A stretch of 64,000 bases of DNA from Pseudoduganella namucuonensis (lineage in GTDB: Bacteria > Pseudomonadota > Gammaproteobacteria > Burkholderiales > Burkholderiaceae_D): positions 82,006 to 146,005 of the forward strand of contig NZ_FPBO01000021.1 of NCBI RefSeq assembly GCF_900116645.1, read 5' to 3'. The position numbers and the translations under genes were made by a program. Positions within the stretch are counted from its first letter, which is position 1. The number at the start of each line of letters is the position of its first letter. A model generated the notes under the pieces. The model ran no database searches, was not told the origin of the DNA, and worked only from the letters and a program-made list of their open reading frames with translations. Shown here piece by piece: positions 17,848-27,900 of the stretch.

Positions 17848-18288
17848 ATGGCCTCTCAATCCCAACTTGAAACACTGATCGAACTGGCGCGGCGGGAAAC
17901 CGACGACGCCGCCACGCGCCTGGGCCTGGCCCTGAAGGCGGTGGCGGATGCGGAGGAGAAACTGAACATGCTGATCGGCTACCGGGACGAGTACGGCAAG
18001 CGCTTCGAGGCCACGCAGCAGGCCGGCATCACGCCCATGGCCTACCGCAACTTCCAGGCTTTCATGGAAAAGCTGGACCAGGCCATCAAGGGCCAGGAGG
18101 AAGTGGTGCGCCATTCGCGCAACCGGGGCGACCAGGAGCGCGGCATGTGGCAGGCCGCCGAGCGCAAGCGCATGTCCTACTCCACCTTGGCCGACCGCGC
18201 GCAGGCGCAGGCGCTCAAGGCGGAAAACAAGCGCGACCAGAAGGCCATGGACGAACACGCGGCACGGCAGGCTTATTACAAACGCTAA
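17848..18288 (+). CDS. fliJ: Flagellar export protein FliJ
   Basis: Central stalk of the FliI ATPase, 146 residues, an antiparallel coiled coil from end to end (LETLIELARRETDDAATRLG...ALKAENKRDQKAMDEHAARQ). Conserved Gly/Tyr motifs MLIGYRDEYG and RNFQAFMEKLDQAI fit the family. It starts 35 bases after fliI. Confidence 0.95.
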   Translation: MASQSQLETLIELARRETDDAATRLGLALKAVADAEEKLNMLIGYRDEYGKRFEATQQAGITPMAYRNFQAFMEKLDQAIKGQEEVVRHSRNRGDQERGMWQAAERKRMSYSTLADRAQAQALKAENKRDQKAMDEHAARQAYYKR

Positions 18289-18309
18289 CGATTACAACCG
18301 GCGCACATC

Positions 18310-20202
18310 ATGCAGACACCGCTCATCACGACGACCACCAGTACCGGCCAGGGCGCGCCCGCGTCCAAGGCGGCGTCCGCCGCGCCGGACAACCAGTTCC
18401 AGCAAGCGCTGTCGCGCCAGATGGACCAGCGCAACACCTACCGCGACAACGTGCCGGCCGCCGCGCCCGCCCCGGCCGCGCGCCAGCAGCAAAGCAAGCC
18501 CGCGCAGCCGGCCAGCCAGCCGGCGCGCCAAGCCGCGCCCGCCAACCAGAACGCGCAGGCCAGGCCCGCCGCCCAGAACCAGCAGGCGGGCGCCAAACCA
18601 GCCAATGGGAACAATGGGGCCAACGGGGCCGGCGGAACCAACGGGTCCAACGGGTCCAATGGTGTGAACAACGCCAATAACGCCAATGGCGCGAACGGCG
18701 CGAACCAGGCCGCGAACGACAACGCCGCGAACGCCGCCGCCAATGCCGGCGCGGACGCCAGCGCCAGTGCCGCGCATGCCGGCGGCGACTCGGCCGGCGC
18801 CCAGAACGGCGCGGGCGGCGAAACAACCGGCGCGAACGCGGCCGCCCAAGCCGCCGCCGACGCCAACGCCAGCGCGGAGGCCGCCGCGGCCGCCGCCGCG
18901 AACCCGATGGCCGACATGCTGGCCCTGATGGCCAGCTTCAACCAGCCCGTCCAGCCACCGCCGGCGGCAACCGCGGCGGAGGCGGCGAGCTCCGCCCTGT
19001 CCGCGACGTCGCCGGCCGCCGCGGCCGCCGCGCTGGCCGCCGCCACCGCCGCCAACAACTTCGCCGCGTCCGCCAGCGGCCTCCCCGCCGACGCACCGGC
19101 GGCCGACGCCGCCGCGCTCGCGGCCCAGGCCTCCGCCGCCGACGCTTCCGCGCTGCAAGCGACCTCCACGGAGGACCAGGCCGGCTTCAGCGCCGCCATG
19201 GCCGCCGCCGCGCAGGACGCCGCCAGCTCCGATCCGGCGCTGGCCGCCGGCAGCGATACCGGTGTGGCCGCGACGCCAGCCGCCACGGCCACACCGGCCG
19301 GCGCCGCGGCCCAGCAGGCCGCCCAGCAAGCGGCCTTGGCCGCAGCAGGCACGGCCGTCTCCGCCAATGCCGCCCAGGCCGCCAGCCTGGCCGCCATGCA
19401 GGCCGCCGCGCGCGGCAACGCGCAGGCGGCCGCGCCATCGGAGCCGGGCGCGCTCGACACCTCGGCGTTGCAGTCCGCCACGCAATCCGGCGCGGGCGGG
19501 GCCTCCCTCGCCGCCGCGGACGCCCTGCGCCCCTCGCCCGGCGCAGCCGCCCAGGATGGCAACGCGGCGATGCCCGCCGCGCCGGGCAAGTTCCAGGCCG
19601 AGTTCAGCCAAACGTTGTCCACGCGCGACAAAGCGCCGGCCCTGGCGGCAGCCGCCAGCGAGGCGGCGCCGGCCGCGCCGGTGGTGCTGGCGCCCGCCGC
19701 GCAGGCCCAGTTGGCGACCGCGCAGGCCGCCAACGCGGTGGCCGGCAACCAGTTGCAGGCCCGGGTGGGCAGCAACGCCTGGGACCAGCAGCTGGGCCAG
19801 AAAGTCATCTTCATGGCGGCCGGCGGCGAGCAGAGCGCCACGCTGGACTTGAACCCGCCGGACCTGGGTCCGCTGCAAGTGGTGCTGAGCGTGTCCAACG
19901 ACCAGGCCAGCGCCAGCTTCACCTCCGCCCAGCCGGAAGTCCGGGCGGCGCTGGAGGCTGCCATGCCCCGATTGCGTGAAATGATGAGCGAGGCCGGCAT
20001 CGAACTGGGCAACGCGTCCGTCTCGGCCGGCAATCCGGGCCAGGGGGAGGCCTTCGACCAGGCGCGCGCCGCTCAGCAGGGCCAGGGCGGGCGCGGCAAC
20101 GGCATGGGCCGCGGCGGCGATGCCGGCGACGGCGAAAGCGGCACGGCCGCGCCGGCCCCGCGCCAGCGGGCGGCGCTGGGCGCGGTGGACACCTTCGCCT
20201 GA
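18310..20202 (+). CDS. fliK: Flagellar hook-length control protein FliK
   Basis: Molecular ruler and export-specificity switch, 630 residues. The C-terminal Flg_hook domain (about 485-590) has the diagnostic LDLNPPDLGPLQVVLSV and VRAALEAAMPRLREMMSEAGIEL motifs. The first 480 residues are low complexity, mostly Ala, with a collagen-like Asn-Gly tract at about 98-140. Such a long ruler region is the part expected to set hook length. It sits between fliJ and fliL, the standard position. A second FliK-like gene lies at 9539-11152. Confidence 0.95.
   Translation: MQTPLITTTTSTGQGAPASKAASAAPDNQFQQALSRQMDQRNTYRDNVPAAAPAPAARQQQSKPAQPASQPARQAAPANQNAQARPAAQNQQAGAKPANGNNGANGAGGTNGSNGSNGVNNANNANGANGANQAANDNAANAAANAGADASASAAHAGGDSAGAQNGAGGETTGANAAAQAAADANASAEAAAAAAANPMADMLALMASFNQPVQPPPAATAAEAASSALSATSPAAAAAALAAATAANNFAASASGLPADAPAADAAALAAQASAADASALQATSTEDQAGFSAAMAAAAQDAASSDPALAAGSDTGVAATPAATATPAGAAAQQAAQQAALAAAGTAVSANAAQAASLAAMQAAARGNAQAAAPSEPGALDTSALQSATQSGAGGASLAAADALRPSPGAAAQDGNAAMPAAPGKFQAEFSQTLSTRDKAPALAAAASEAAPAAPVVLAPAAQAQLATAQAANAVAGNQLQARVGSNAWDQQLGQKVIFMAAGGEQSATLDLNPPDLGPLQVVLSVSNDQASASFTSAQPEVRAALEAAMPRLREMMSEAGIELGNASVSAGNPGQGEAFDQARAAQQGQGGRGNGMGRGGDAGDGESGTAAPAPRQRAALGAVDTFA
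18600..18720 (+). repeat. Asn-Gly-X tract within fliK
   Basis: Imperfect 9-base periodicity (units such as AACGGGTCC and AATGGCGCG) encodes repeated N-G-x and N-N-A tripeptides. It is in frame, so copy-number change would lengthen or shorten FliK without a frameshift. Confidence 0.7.
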
Positions 20203-20269
20203 CAGGCGCGTGCCATAATAGCGAAACACAAGCATCACAGCGCCAACCATTACAACGGCAGGGATCATT

Positions 20270-20794
20270 TTGAAAGCCAATCCAAAATTGAAGGCGGAGC
20301 CGAAGGCTGAAGCGGCCGCACCAGCGAATTCGAAGAAGAAGCTGATCGTGATCGTCGCGGCCGTGGCGGTGCTGGCGGCGGCCGGCGGCGGCGGCGCGTG
20401 GTTCATGCTGAAGGGCGGCGGCGACCACGAGGAAGCGCCCGCCAAGACCAAGAGCAAGAAAAACCAGAAATCCGGCCCGCCCACCTACGTGACTGTCGAT
20501 CCGTTCACCGTCAACCTGCAGCCGGAAACCGAGCAGGACCAGTACCTGCAGCTGGCGTTCACGCTGCAGGTGGAGGGGCTGGAGGACAGCGAGTCCATCA
20601 AGAACAACATGGCCAAGGTGCGCAGCCGCGTGCTGCTGCTGCTGTCGGGCAAGCGCGCGTCGGAAATCAACACGCCGGAAGGCAAGCAGCAACTGGCCAA
20701 GGAAATCATGGCGCAAATCAACGAGCCATTCGAAAACAAGGGCTCGGAACAGGAAGTGACGGAAGTGCTGTTCACGTCCTTTATTATCCAGTAA
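20270..20794 (+). CDS. fliL: Flagellar basal body-associated protein FliL
   Basis: Single-pass inner-membrane protein that surrounds and supports stator units, 174 residues. Start TTG at 20270, eight or so bases behind AGGG; there is no in-frame ATG before the membrane helix (about 23-46, KKKLIVIVAAVAVLAAAGGG). The periplasmic FliL domain (YVTVDPFTVNLQPETEQDQYLQL...VTEVLFTSFIIQ) is complete. Six bases separate it from fliM. Confidence 0.96.
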   Translation: MKANPKLKAEPKAEAAAPANSKKKLIVIVAAVAVLAAAGGGGAWFMLKGGGDHEEAPAKTKSKKNQKSGPPTYVTVDPFTVNLQPETEQDQYLQLAFTLQVEGLEDSESIKNNMAKVRSRVLLLLSGKRASEINTPEGKQQLAKEIMAQINEPFENKGSEQEVTEVLFTSFIIQ

Positions 20795-20800
20795 TGAATC

Positions 20801-21781
20801 ATGGCTGATAATTTTCTCTCCCAGGAAGAAGTCGATGCCCTTTTAAAGGGTGTCAACGGCGATCAGGACGACGCGGCCGCGCCGGAAGAAGTCGCGGGAG
20901 TCAGAACCTACAACCTGGCGACCCAGGAGCGTATCGTCCGTGGCCGGATGCCGACGCTGGAAATTATCAACGAGCGTTTCGCCCGCCTGCTGCGGGTCGG
21001 CCTGTTCAACTTCCTGCGCCGCAGCGCGGAGGTGTCGGTCGGCTCGGTGCGGGTGTCGAAGTACAGCGAGTTCATCCGCAACCTGGTGGTGCCGACCAAC
21101 CTGAACCTGGTGCACATGAAGCCGCTGCGCGGCACCGCGCTGATGGTGTTCGACCCGGGCCTGGTGTTCCTGCTGGTGGACAATCTGTTCGGCGGCGACG
21201 GCCGCTTCCACACCCGGGTCGAGGGCCGCGACTTCACGCAGACGGAGCAGCGCATCATCCTGCGCATCCTGGACATCGTGTTCGAGGCCTACACCAAGTC
21301 GTGGGAACCGGTTTATCCGGTCGAGTTCGAATACATCCGCTCGGAAATGAACACGCAGTTCGCCAACATCGCCACCCCGAACGAGGTGGTGGTGGCGTCG
21401 ACCTTCACGGTGGAGCTGGGATCGGTGTCCGGCCAGATCCACTTCTGCATGCCGTATTCGATGATCGAGCCGATCCGCGACGCGCTGACCTCGTCGCTGC
21501 AAGGCGAGGCGCTGGAGGTCGACAAGCGCTGGATCCGCCTGATGACGCAGCAGATCCAGATCGCCGAGGTGGAGCTGGTGGCCAGCCTGGGCACGGCCAA
21601 GGTGTCGTTCGACGAGATCCTGAACATGCGGGTGGGCGACATCATTCCGCTCAACATCCCGGAAACCATCGAGGCCACGGTGGACGGCGTGCCGGTGCTC
21701 GATTGCACTTACGGGGTATTGAACGGACAATACGCGCTAAAGGTAGAGAAACTGCTGGCGAACGCCGATAATACGAAGTAA
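20801..21781 (+). CDS. fliM: Flagellar motor switch protein FliM
   Basis: C-ring protein that receives phospho-CheY, 326 residues. The CheY-binding peptide LSQEEVDALLKGV is at 6-18, the middle CheC-like domain includes MKPLRGTALMVFDPGL and LFGGDGRF, and the C-terminal SpoA domain ends VLDCTYGVLNGQYALKVEKL. Immediately followed by fliN. Confidence 0.98.
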   Translation: MADNFLSQEEVDALLKGVNGDQDDAAAPEEVAGVRTYNLATQERIVRGRMPTLEIINERFARLLRVGLFNFLRRSAEVSVGSVRVSKYSEFIRNLVVPTNLNLVHMKPLRGTALMVFDPGLVFLLVDNLFGGDGRFHTRVEGRDFTQTEQRIILRILDIVFEAYTKSWEPVYPVEFEYIRSEMNTQFANIATPNEVVVASTFTVELGSVSGQIHFCMPYSMIEPIRDALTSSLQGEALEVDKRWIRLMTQQIQIAEVELVASLGTAKVSFDEILNMRVGDIIPLNIPETIEATVDGVPVLDCTYGVLNGQYALKVEKLLANADNTK

Positions 21782-21802
21782 CGGAAGTAAACGGAGAAAG
21801 AC

Positions 21803-22222
21803 ATGTCGGATAATCAAGACGATCAAAGCCTGGATGACGATTGGGGTGCCGCGATCGCCGAGCAGGCCAAGGCGGAAGCCGAGGCGCTGCAGAACCAGCA
21901 GGCCGCGCAGGCGGCCGTGTTCAAGGACTTCTCGAAGCAGCCGTCGAAAACCGAAACCCACAACGATATCGACTTCATCCTCGATATCCCGGTGCAGCTG
22001 ACGGTGGAACTGGGGCGCACCAAGATCGCCATCAAGAACCTGCTGCAGCTGGCGCAGGGCTCGGTGGTGGAACTGGACGGCCTGGCCGGCGAGCCGATGG
22101 ACGTGCTGGTCAACGGCTGCCTGATCGCGCAGGGCGAGGTGGTGGTGGTGAACGACAAGTTCGGTATCCGCCTGACCGACATCATCACGCCGTCCGAGCG
22201 CATCCGAAAACTGAATAAATGA
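21803..22222 (+). CDS. fliN: Flagellar motor switch protein FliN
   Basis: C-ring protein, 139 residues, with an acidic N terminus and a C-terminal SpoA domain (DIPVQLTVELGRTKIAIKNLLQLAQGSVVELDGLAGEP...FGIRLTDIITPSERI). A strong GGAGAAAGAC ribosome site precedes the ATG. Its stop overlaps the fliO start (ATGA). Confidence 0.98.
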   Translation: MSDNQDDQSLDDDWGAAIAEQAKAEAEALQNQQAAQAAVFKDFSKQPSKTETHNDIDFILDIPVQLTVELGRTKIAIKNLLQLAQGSVVELDGLAGEPMDVLVNGCLIAQGEVVVVNDKFGIRLTDIITPSERIRKLNK

Positions 22223-22932
22223 AGTCCATGAAGCCCGCGTATTTGTTCGCCGCGCTGGCGGCCTCGTGCTGCCTGGCCGGCGCGCCCGCGCTGGCGGCGC
22301 AGACCGCGTCCGGCGCGATTTCCGGCGCGGCCAAGGCGGCGCCGGCGGCCCAGGCCCCGGCCGCCGCACCGGCCGCACCGGCCGCCACGGACACCGTCAC
22401 CGCCAGCGCCGCCGCGCCCGCCCCCGCCAGCCCGGCGGCCGCCACCGGCGCGCCGGCCGAGGCGACCGCGGAAACGGCCGCCCCGGCCGCCCCCGCCCTG
22501 GCCCCCTCCACCGCCGCCACGCCCGAACAGCAAGCCGCGCTGGCCGGCGCCCGCCCGGCCGCCGACGCCACCGTGCCGCCGCCCACCGCCACCGGCAGCC
22601 TGCTGCAAACGGTGCTGGCCCTGCTGGTGGTGCTGGCCCTGCTGGCCGGCCTGGCATGGCTATTGAAACGCTATGGACCGAAATCCGTCACCGGCGGCGC
22701 CAACGTGCGCCTGGTGGGCGCGCTCAACGTCGGCACGCGCGAGCGCATCCTGGTGGTAGAGGTCGGCGAGCAATGGATCGTCGTGGGCGCCTCGCCCGGC
22801 CGCATGAACGCGTTGGCCACCATGCCGCGCCAGGAAGGCGAGCCGGAGCTGCAGGCGCCCGGCCACGCGCTGCCCAGCGCCAACTTCGCCGAGTGGTTCA
22901 AACAGACGATAGAAAAACGCAATGGCAAATAA
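22219..22932 (+). CDS. fliO: Flagellar export apparatus assembly protein FliO
   Basis: Membrane protein that helps assemble the FliP core of the export gate. 237 residues: a signal-peptide-like N terminus (AYLFAALAASCCLAGAPALA), about 105 residues of Ala/Pro/Thr-rich periplasmic linker, a membrane helix (about 130-152, LLQTVLALLVVLALLAGLAWLL) and the cytoplasmic FliO domain (VRLVGALNVGTRERILVVEVGEQWIVVGASPGRMNAL). The Ala/Pro linker makes it clearly longer than typical FliO. It overlaps both neighbours. Confidence 0.94.
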   Translation: MKSMKPAYLFAALAASCCLAGAPALAAQTASGAISGAAKAAPAAQAPAAAPAAPAATDTVTASAAAPAPASPAAATGAPAEATAETAAPAAPALAPSTAATPEQQAALAGARPAADATVPPPTATGSLLQTVLALLVVLALLAGLAWLLKRYGPKSVTGGANVRLVGALNVGTRERILVVEVGEQWIVVGASPGRMNALATMPRQEGEPELQAPGHALPSANFAEWFKQTIEKRNGK

Positions 22933-23680
22933 GCTAGGCCGTGCCTTTCCGGCGCGAATGGCATTGATGGCGTTGCTGGCGCTGCCGATGCTGGCGGGCG
23001 CCGAGCCCACCATCCCCGCCTTCACCAGCACGCCGGCCGGCGGCGGCGCCGTCAACTACGGCCTGTCGCTGCAGACGCTGATCCTGATGACGGCACTGAC
23101 CTTCATCCCGGCCGCGCTGCTGATGATGACCAGCTTCACCCGCATCATCATCGTGCTGTCGCTGCTGCGCCAGGCGATGGGCACGCAGTCGGCGCCGCCC
23201 AACCAGGTGATGGTGGGCCTGGCGCTGTTCCTCACCTTCTTCGTCATGGGACCGGTGCTGGACCGCATCTACGGCGAGGCCTACCTGCCTTTGCAGGAAA
23301 ACAAGATCACCATGCAACAGGCGCTGGACAAGGGCGCCGCGCCGCTCAAGACTTTCATGCTGAAACAGACCCGCCAGGCCGACCTGGCGCTGTTCGTGCG
23401 GCTGTCGCGCACGCCGGCGCTGCAGGGCCCGGAGGACGTGCCGATGCGGGTGCTGATCCCGGCCTTCGTCACCAGCGAGCTGAAGACGGCGTTCCAGATC
23501 GGCTTCGCCATCTTCATCCCCTTCCTCATCATCGACATGGTGGTGGCCTCGGTGCTGATGTCGATGGGTATGATGATGATGTCGCCGGCCGTGATCGCGC
23601 TGCCGTTCAAGCTGATGCTGTTCGTGCTGGTCGACGGTTGGCAATTGCTGATCGGCTCGCTGGCCCAGAGTTTCTACTAG
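22922..23680 (+). CDS. fliP: Flagellar export gate protein FliP
   Basis: Core of the type III export gate, 252 residues. An N-terminal cleavable signal (ALMALLALPMLAGA), then TSFTRIIIVLSLLRQAMGTQSAPPNQVMVGLALFLTFF and AFVTSELKTAFQIGF, both hallmarks of FliP, and four membrane helices. The start overlaps fliO by 11 bases. Confidence 0.98.
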   Translation: MANKLGRAFPARMALMALLALPMLAGAEPTIPAFTSTPAGGGAVNYGLSLQTLILMTALTFIPAALLMMTSFTRIIIVLSLLRQAMGTQSAPPNQVMVGLALFLTFFVMGPVLDRIYGEAYLPLQENKITMQQALDKGAAPLKTFMLKQTRQADLALFVRLSRTPALQGPEDVPMRVLIPAFVTSELKTAFQIGFAIFIPFLIIDMVVASVLMSMGMMMMSPAVIALPFKLMLFVLVDGWQLLIGSLAQSFY

Positions 23681-23693
23681 GGAGGAGACCGCC

Positions 23694-23963
23694 ATGACCC
23701 CGGAAAGCGTCCTGACCATGGGCCGCAACGCCATGGAAGTCACCCTGATGGTGGCCGCGCCCATGCTGCTGGTGGCCCTGGTGATCGGCCTGATCGTTTC
23801 CATCTTCCAGGCCGCCACCCAGATCAACGAGGCCACGCTGTCCTTCATCCCCAAGCTGGTCGGCATTTTCGTGGCGCTGGTGGTGGCCGGGCCGTGGATG
23901 CTGTCGGTCATGCTGGACTACATGCGCCAGGTGTTCACCAGCATCCCGGGGCTGGTCGGCTGA
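23694..23963 (+). CDS. fliQ: Flagellar export gate protein FliQ
   Basis: 89 residues, two membrane helices (about 16-38 and 52-72), with the family start MTPESVLTMGRNAMEVTL and the FQAATQINEATLSFIPKL loop. A GGAGG ribosome site precedes it. Confidence 0.98.
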   Translation: MTPESVLTMGRNAMEVTLMVAAPMLLVALVIGLIVSIFQAATQINEATLSFIPKLVGIFVALVVAGPWMLSVMLDYMRQVFTSIPGLVG

Positions 23964-24031
23964 GGCGCCGACTAGCAATCCGCTAGCGAATTCCGCATGT
24001 CTTTCCCAAAAAATAGTTGCCTGACGGCCTC

Positions 24032-24877
24032 ATGATTACGCTGTCCAGTGTCGATATCAACACATGGATCGCCTCTTTGCTGTGGCCGCTTACGCGGATA
24101 CTCGGCCTGATCACCGCCGCCCCCGTGCTCGGCCACCGCAGCGTGCCGAACCCGGTCAAAATCGGGCTGGGCGTGATGCTGGCCATGATCATCGCCCCGA
24201 ACGCGCCGGCGATGCCGGCGGCCGACCCGATGTCCTACGCGGGGCTGCTGATCCTGGCGCAGGAAATGCTGATCGGCGTGGCCATGGGCTTTTCCATGCG
24301 CATCGTGTTCGCGGCCATCGAAATGGCCGGCGAGATCAGCAGCCTGACCATGGGCCTGGGCTTCGCCACCTTCTTCGACCCCACCACGCAGGGCCGCTCG
24401 TCGGCGATCAGCCAATTCCTCGCGTTAATTGCTACAATGGCATTTCTATCTGTCAACGGCCACCTGGTGTTGCTGTCGGCCCTGGCGGAGAGTTTCAACA
24501 CGCTGCCGGTGTCCGCCCAGCCCATGAACGCGGGCGGCTTCAAGCAGGTGGCGGACTGGGGCGCGAAGATCTTCAGCGCGGGACTGCAACTGTCGCTGCC
24601 CATCGTGGCGGCGTTGTTGATCACCAACGTCGCGCTGGGCATTTTGACGCGGGCGGCGCCCCAGCTGAACCTGTTTGGCATCGGTTTTCCCATTACATTG
24701 GGAATCGGTTTTATCGTGGTGGCCACCATCCTGCCGTATCTGGGCACGCCACTGCAAAACCTGTTCCTGCAAGGCATAGAAACGGCGCGGAGCCTGCCGC
24801 GCACCTGGGTTGCGCGGGAGCCACGCTTGCCGCCCCCGGTGCCGCGGCCGCCCCCTGCGACGACGCCACGGTTTTAA
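24032..24877 (+). CDS. fliR: Flagellar export gate protein FliR
   Basis: Polytopic component of the export gate, 281 residues from the ATG at 24032; an upstream in-frame TTG at 24017 would add five residues. Family motifs RILGLITAAPVLGHRSVPNPVKIGL, FAAIEMAGEISSLTMGLGFATFFDP and FGIGFPITLGIGF are present. The last 20 residues are Pro/Arg-rich. It closes the fliF-fliR operon. Confidence 0.97.
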   Translation: MITLSSVDINTWIASLLWPLTRILGLITAAPVLGHRSVPNPVKIGLGVMLAMIIAPNAPAMPAADPMSYAGLLILAQEMLIGVAMGFSMRIVFAAIEMAGEISSLTMGLGFATFFDPTTQGRSSAISQFLALIATMAFLSVNGHLVLLSALAESFNTLPVSAQPMNAGGFKQVADWGAKIFSAGLQLSLPIVAALLITNVALGILTRAAPQLNLFGIGFPITLGIGFIVVATILPYLGTPLQNLFLQGIETARSLPRTWVAREPRLPPPVPRPPPATTPRF

Positions 24878-24897
24878 GTGGTTCCCCTAATCATTTG

Positions 24898-24913
24898 ATT
24901 TCCCTAGGGAAAT
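24898..24913. promoter_or_regulatory. 16-bp perfect palindrome upstream of the giant repeat protein
   Basis: ATTTCCCTAGGGAAAT, perfectly symmetric about CTAG, 41 bases before the start codon. A weak promoter could overlap it (TTTCCC-N17-TATCAT, 24899-24927). Size and position suit an operator for a dimeric regulator. No FliA promoter is visible here. Confidence 0.4.
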
Positions 24914-24953
24914 TACTGGTGTATCATGGGAGAGCTGCCCAGGAGAATACACT

Positions 24954-27900
24954 ATGAGTTCCATCGTTCCATTCCTCACCACCGACCAGATCGTAACGCT
25001 GACGACGGCGCAGGTTGCGGCGTTGACGACCGAGGAAATCCGGGACTTGAACACGGAGCAGATCCAGGCGATGACCTCGGATCACCTGCAGGCGCTGAGC
25101 ACCGCGCAACTGCGCCTGCTGGGCACGGACGAGATCGCCGCGCTCACCACCGACCAGCTCCCCTTCCTGACCACCCAGCAGTTCGCCTCCCTGGGCACCG
25201 GCGCCATCCGCGCCCTCGGTTCCGACCAGTTCGCCGTGATGGAGACGGCCGACCTGGCCGCGCTGCGCACCAACCAGTTCGCCGCGCTGGGTTCGCACCA
25301 GCTGGCCGTGCTGAGCACCGACGCCATCGGCGTGCTCGGCACCGCCCAGTGGAGCGTGCTCAAGACCAGCCAGTCGCCCGGCCTGACCAGCGACCAGCTG
25401 GCCGCGCTCACCGCCGCCCAGCTGCGCGCGCTGGCGCCGGCCGTGCTCGGCAGCCTGGACACCAGCCAGTTCTCGGCCCTGTCGACGGCCGCCGTGTCGG
25501 CCCTGACCAGCCGCCATTTCTCCGCCCTCACCGCCGTCCAGGTCGCCTCGCTGAGCACCGACCACATCATCGCGCTCACCAGCGACCAGCTGAACAGCAT
25601 GGCCACCGCCGCCATCGCGCTGTTGACGACGGACCAGATCGCCGCGATCGAGACGCGCGACTTCGCCGCGCTGAGCTCGCGCCAGCTGACGGCGCTGAAC
25701 TCGGACCAGCTGGCCGCGCTGACCACCACCCAGTTCTCCGTGCTGAGCTCGAACGGCCTGCGCGCGCTGAAGCCGGGCGCCATCGCCGGCCTGACCAGCG
25801 ACCAGATCGCCGGCCTGACCTCGCTCGCGCCGCTGACCACGCTGCAAGTGCGGGCCCTGACCACCGACCAGATCGGCGCGCTGGAAACCCAGGACCTGGT
25901 GACGCTGACCTCGTCCCAGCTGGGCGCGCTGACCGGCGACCAGGCCACCGCCCTGAACACCGACCACATCGTGGCGATGACGACCGGCCAGTTCAGCGCC
26001 ATGTCGACCGCCTTCCTGAACAAACTGAACTCGGACCAGATCGGCGCCATCGAGACGCGCGACATCGCCGTGCTGCGCAGCAACCAGGTCGCCAAGCTGG
26101 CCGCCGACCAGTTGTCCTCGCTCAACAGCGCCCAGCTGGCCGCGCTCAGCAGCGCCTCCATCGGCGCCCTCACCAACGAGCAGATCGCCGCCCTCACCAC
26201 CGACCAGCTCGGCTGGCTGAGCACGCTGGCCGGCATGAGCAGCCGCCAGATCGCCGCCTTCAGCACCGACCAGATCGCCTCGCTGAGCACCGCCAGCCTG
26301 GCCTCGCTGGCCGGCAAGCAGCTGGCCGCGATGACGGGCGACCAGATCCGCGCGCTGAACTCGGACCAGATCGTCGGCCTGTCCACCGCCCAGTTCCGGG
26401 TGCTGACCAGCGCCACCCTGGCCGCGCTGTCCACCGACCAGATCGGCATGATCGAGGCGCGCGACATCGGCGCTCTGCTGACCAACCAGATCAACAAGCT
26501 GACCGCCGACCAGGTCGCCGCGTTCACCACCGCCCAGGTCGCCGCGCTGAGCGGCGCGGCCGCCGCCGCCCTCACCCCGGCCCAGGTGGCCGCGCTGAAC
26601 ACCGAGCAGATGGCAGCGCTGAGCACGCTCTCCGTGCTCAGCACGCGCCAGATCGCCAACCTCACCACCGACCAGATCGCCGCGCTGGCGGTGTCCAAGC
26701 TGGACGACCTGAGCACCACCCAGATCGCCGCGCTGAACGGCGAGCAAGCCGTGGCGCTGAGCACCGACCAGCTGGGTGCGCTGTCGGCCGACCAGGTGCG
26801 CGCGCTGTCGACCTCCGTCATCGCAGCCCTCAGCACCGACCAGCTGCCCGCCATCGAGGTGGAAGACCTGCAGAACATGCGCAGCGCGCAGCTGGCCGTG
26901 CTCAACACCGACCAGATCGCCTCGCTCAGCACGGCGCAGGTCGCCGGGCTCACCACCGCCCAGATCGGCGCGCTGTCGCCGTCGCAGAAGGCCGCGCTCA
27001 GCAGCGACCAGCTGGCCGCGCTGTCGTCGCTGGCCTCGTTCTCGACCTCGTCCATCGCCGGCCTCACCACCGACCAGATCGCCTCGCTGTCGGTGGCCGC
27101 GCTGGCCACGCTGCGCAGCAACCAGGTCGCCGCGCTGACCACCGCCCAGCTGTCGTCGCTGAGCGACGCGCAGATCGCCGGCCTGACCAGCGACCAGATC
27201 CGCGCGCTCAGCACCCGCGGCCTGAACGCGCTGACCGCCGACCAGGTGGCCGCGATCGAGATCGGCGACCTGCAGGCGCTGCGCACCGCGCAGCTGGCCG
27301 GGCTGGACACCGAGCACCTCGCCGCCCTGACGTCGGACCAGTTCTCGGCCCTGACCACGCAGCAGATCGCCGCGCTGGGCACGGCGCAGATCGCCTCGCT
27401 GAGCACCGACCAGGTGGCCAGCTTCGCCTCGCTGGCGCCGCTCAACAGCCGCCAGATCGCCGCGCTGACGACCGAACAGATCAGCAGCCTGGCGTCGGAA
27501 AAGATCACCACGCTCAAAACCAGCCAGCTGGCCGGCCTGACCAGCGCGCAGATCGGCGCGCTGACCGCCGAGCACATCGTGGCGCTCGACAGCGCCCAAC
27601 TGCGCAGCCTGGGCACGGCCACCATCGCCGCGCTGAGCGCCGAGCAGGTGGCCGCCATCGAAGTGGCCGACATGGCCGTGCTGGCCACGCGCCAGATCGC
27701 CTCGCTGACGCCGGACCAGATGGCGGCGCTGACCGTCGAACAACTGGGCGCCTTCGGTTCCCAGCAGCTCGCCGCGCTGAGCTCGTCGCAGCTGGCGGCG
27801 CTGAGCGCCGAGCAGCAGGCCGCGCTGGTCAGCCTGGCCGGCCTGAGCACGCGCCAGATCGCCAGCCTCAGCGCCGACCAGATCGCGGCGTTCACGGTGG

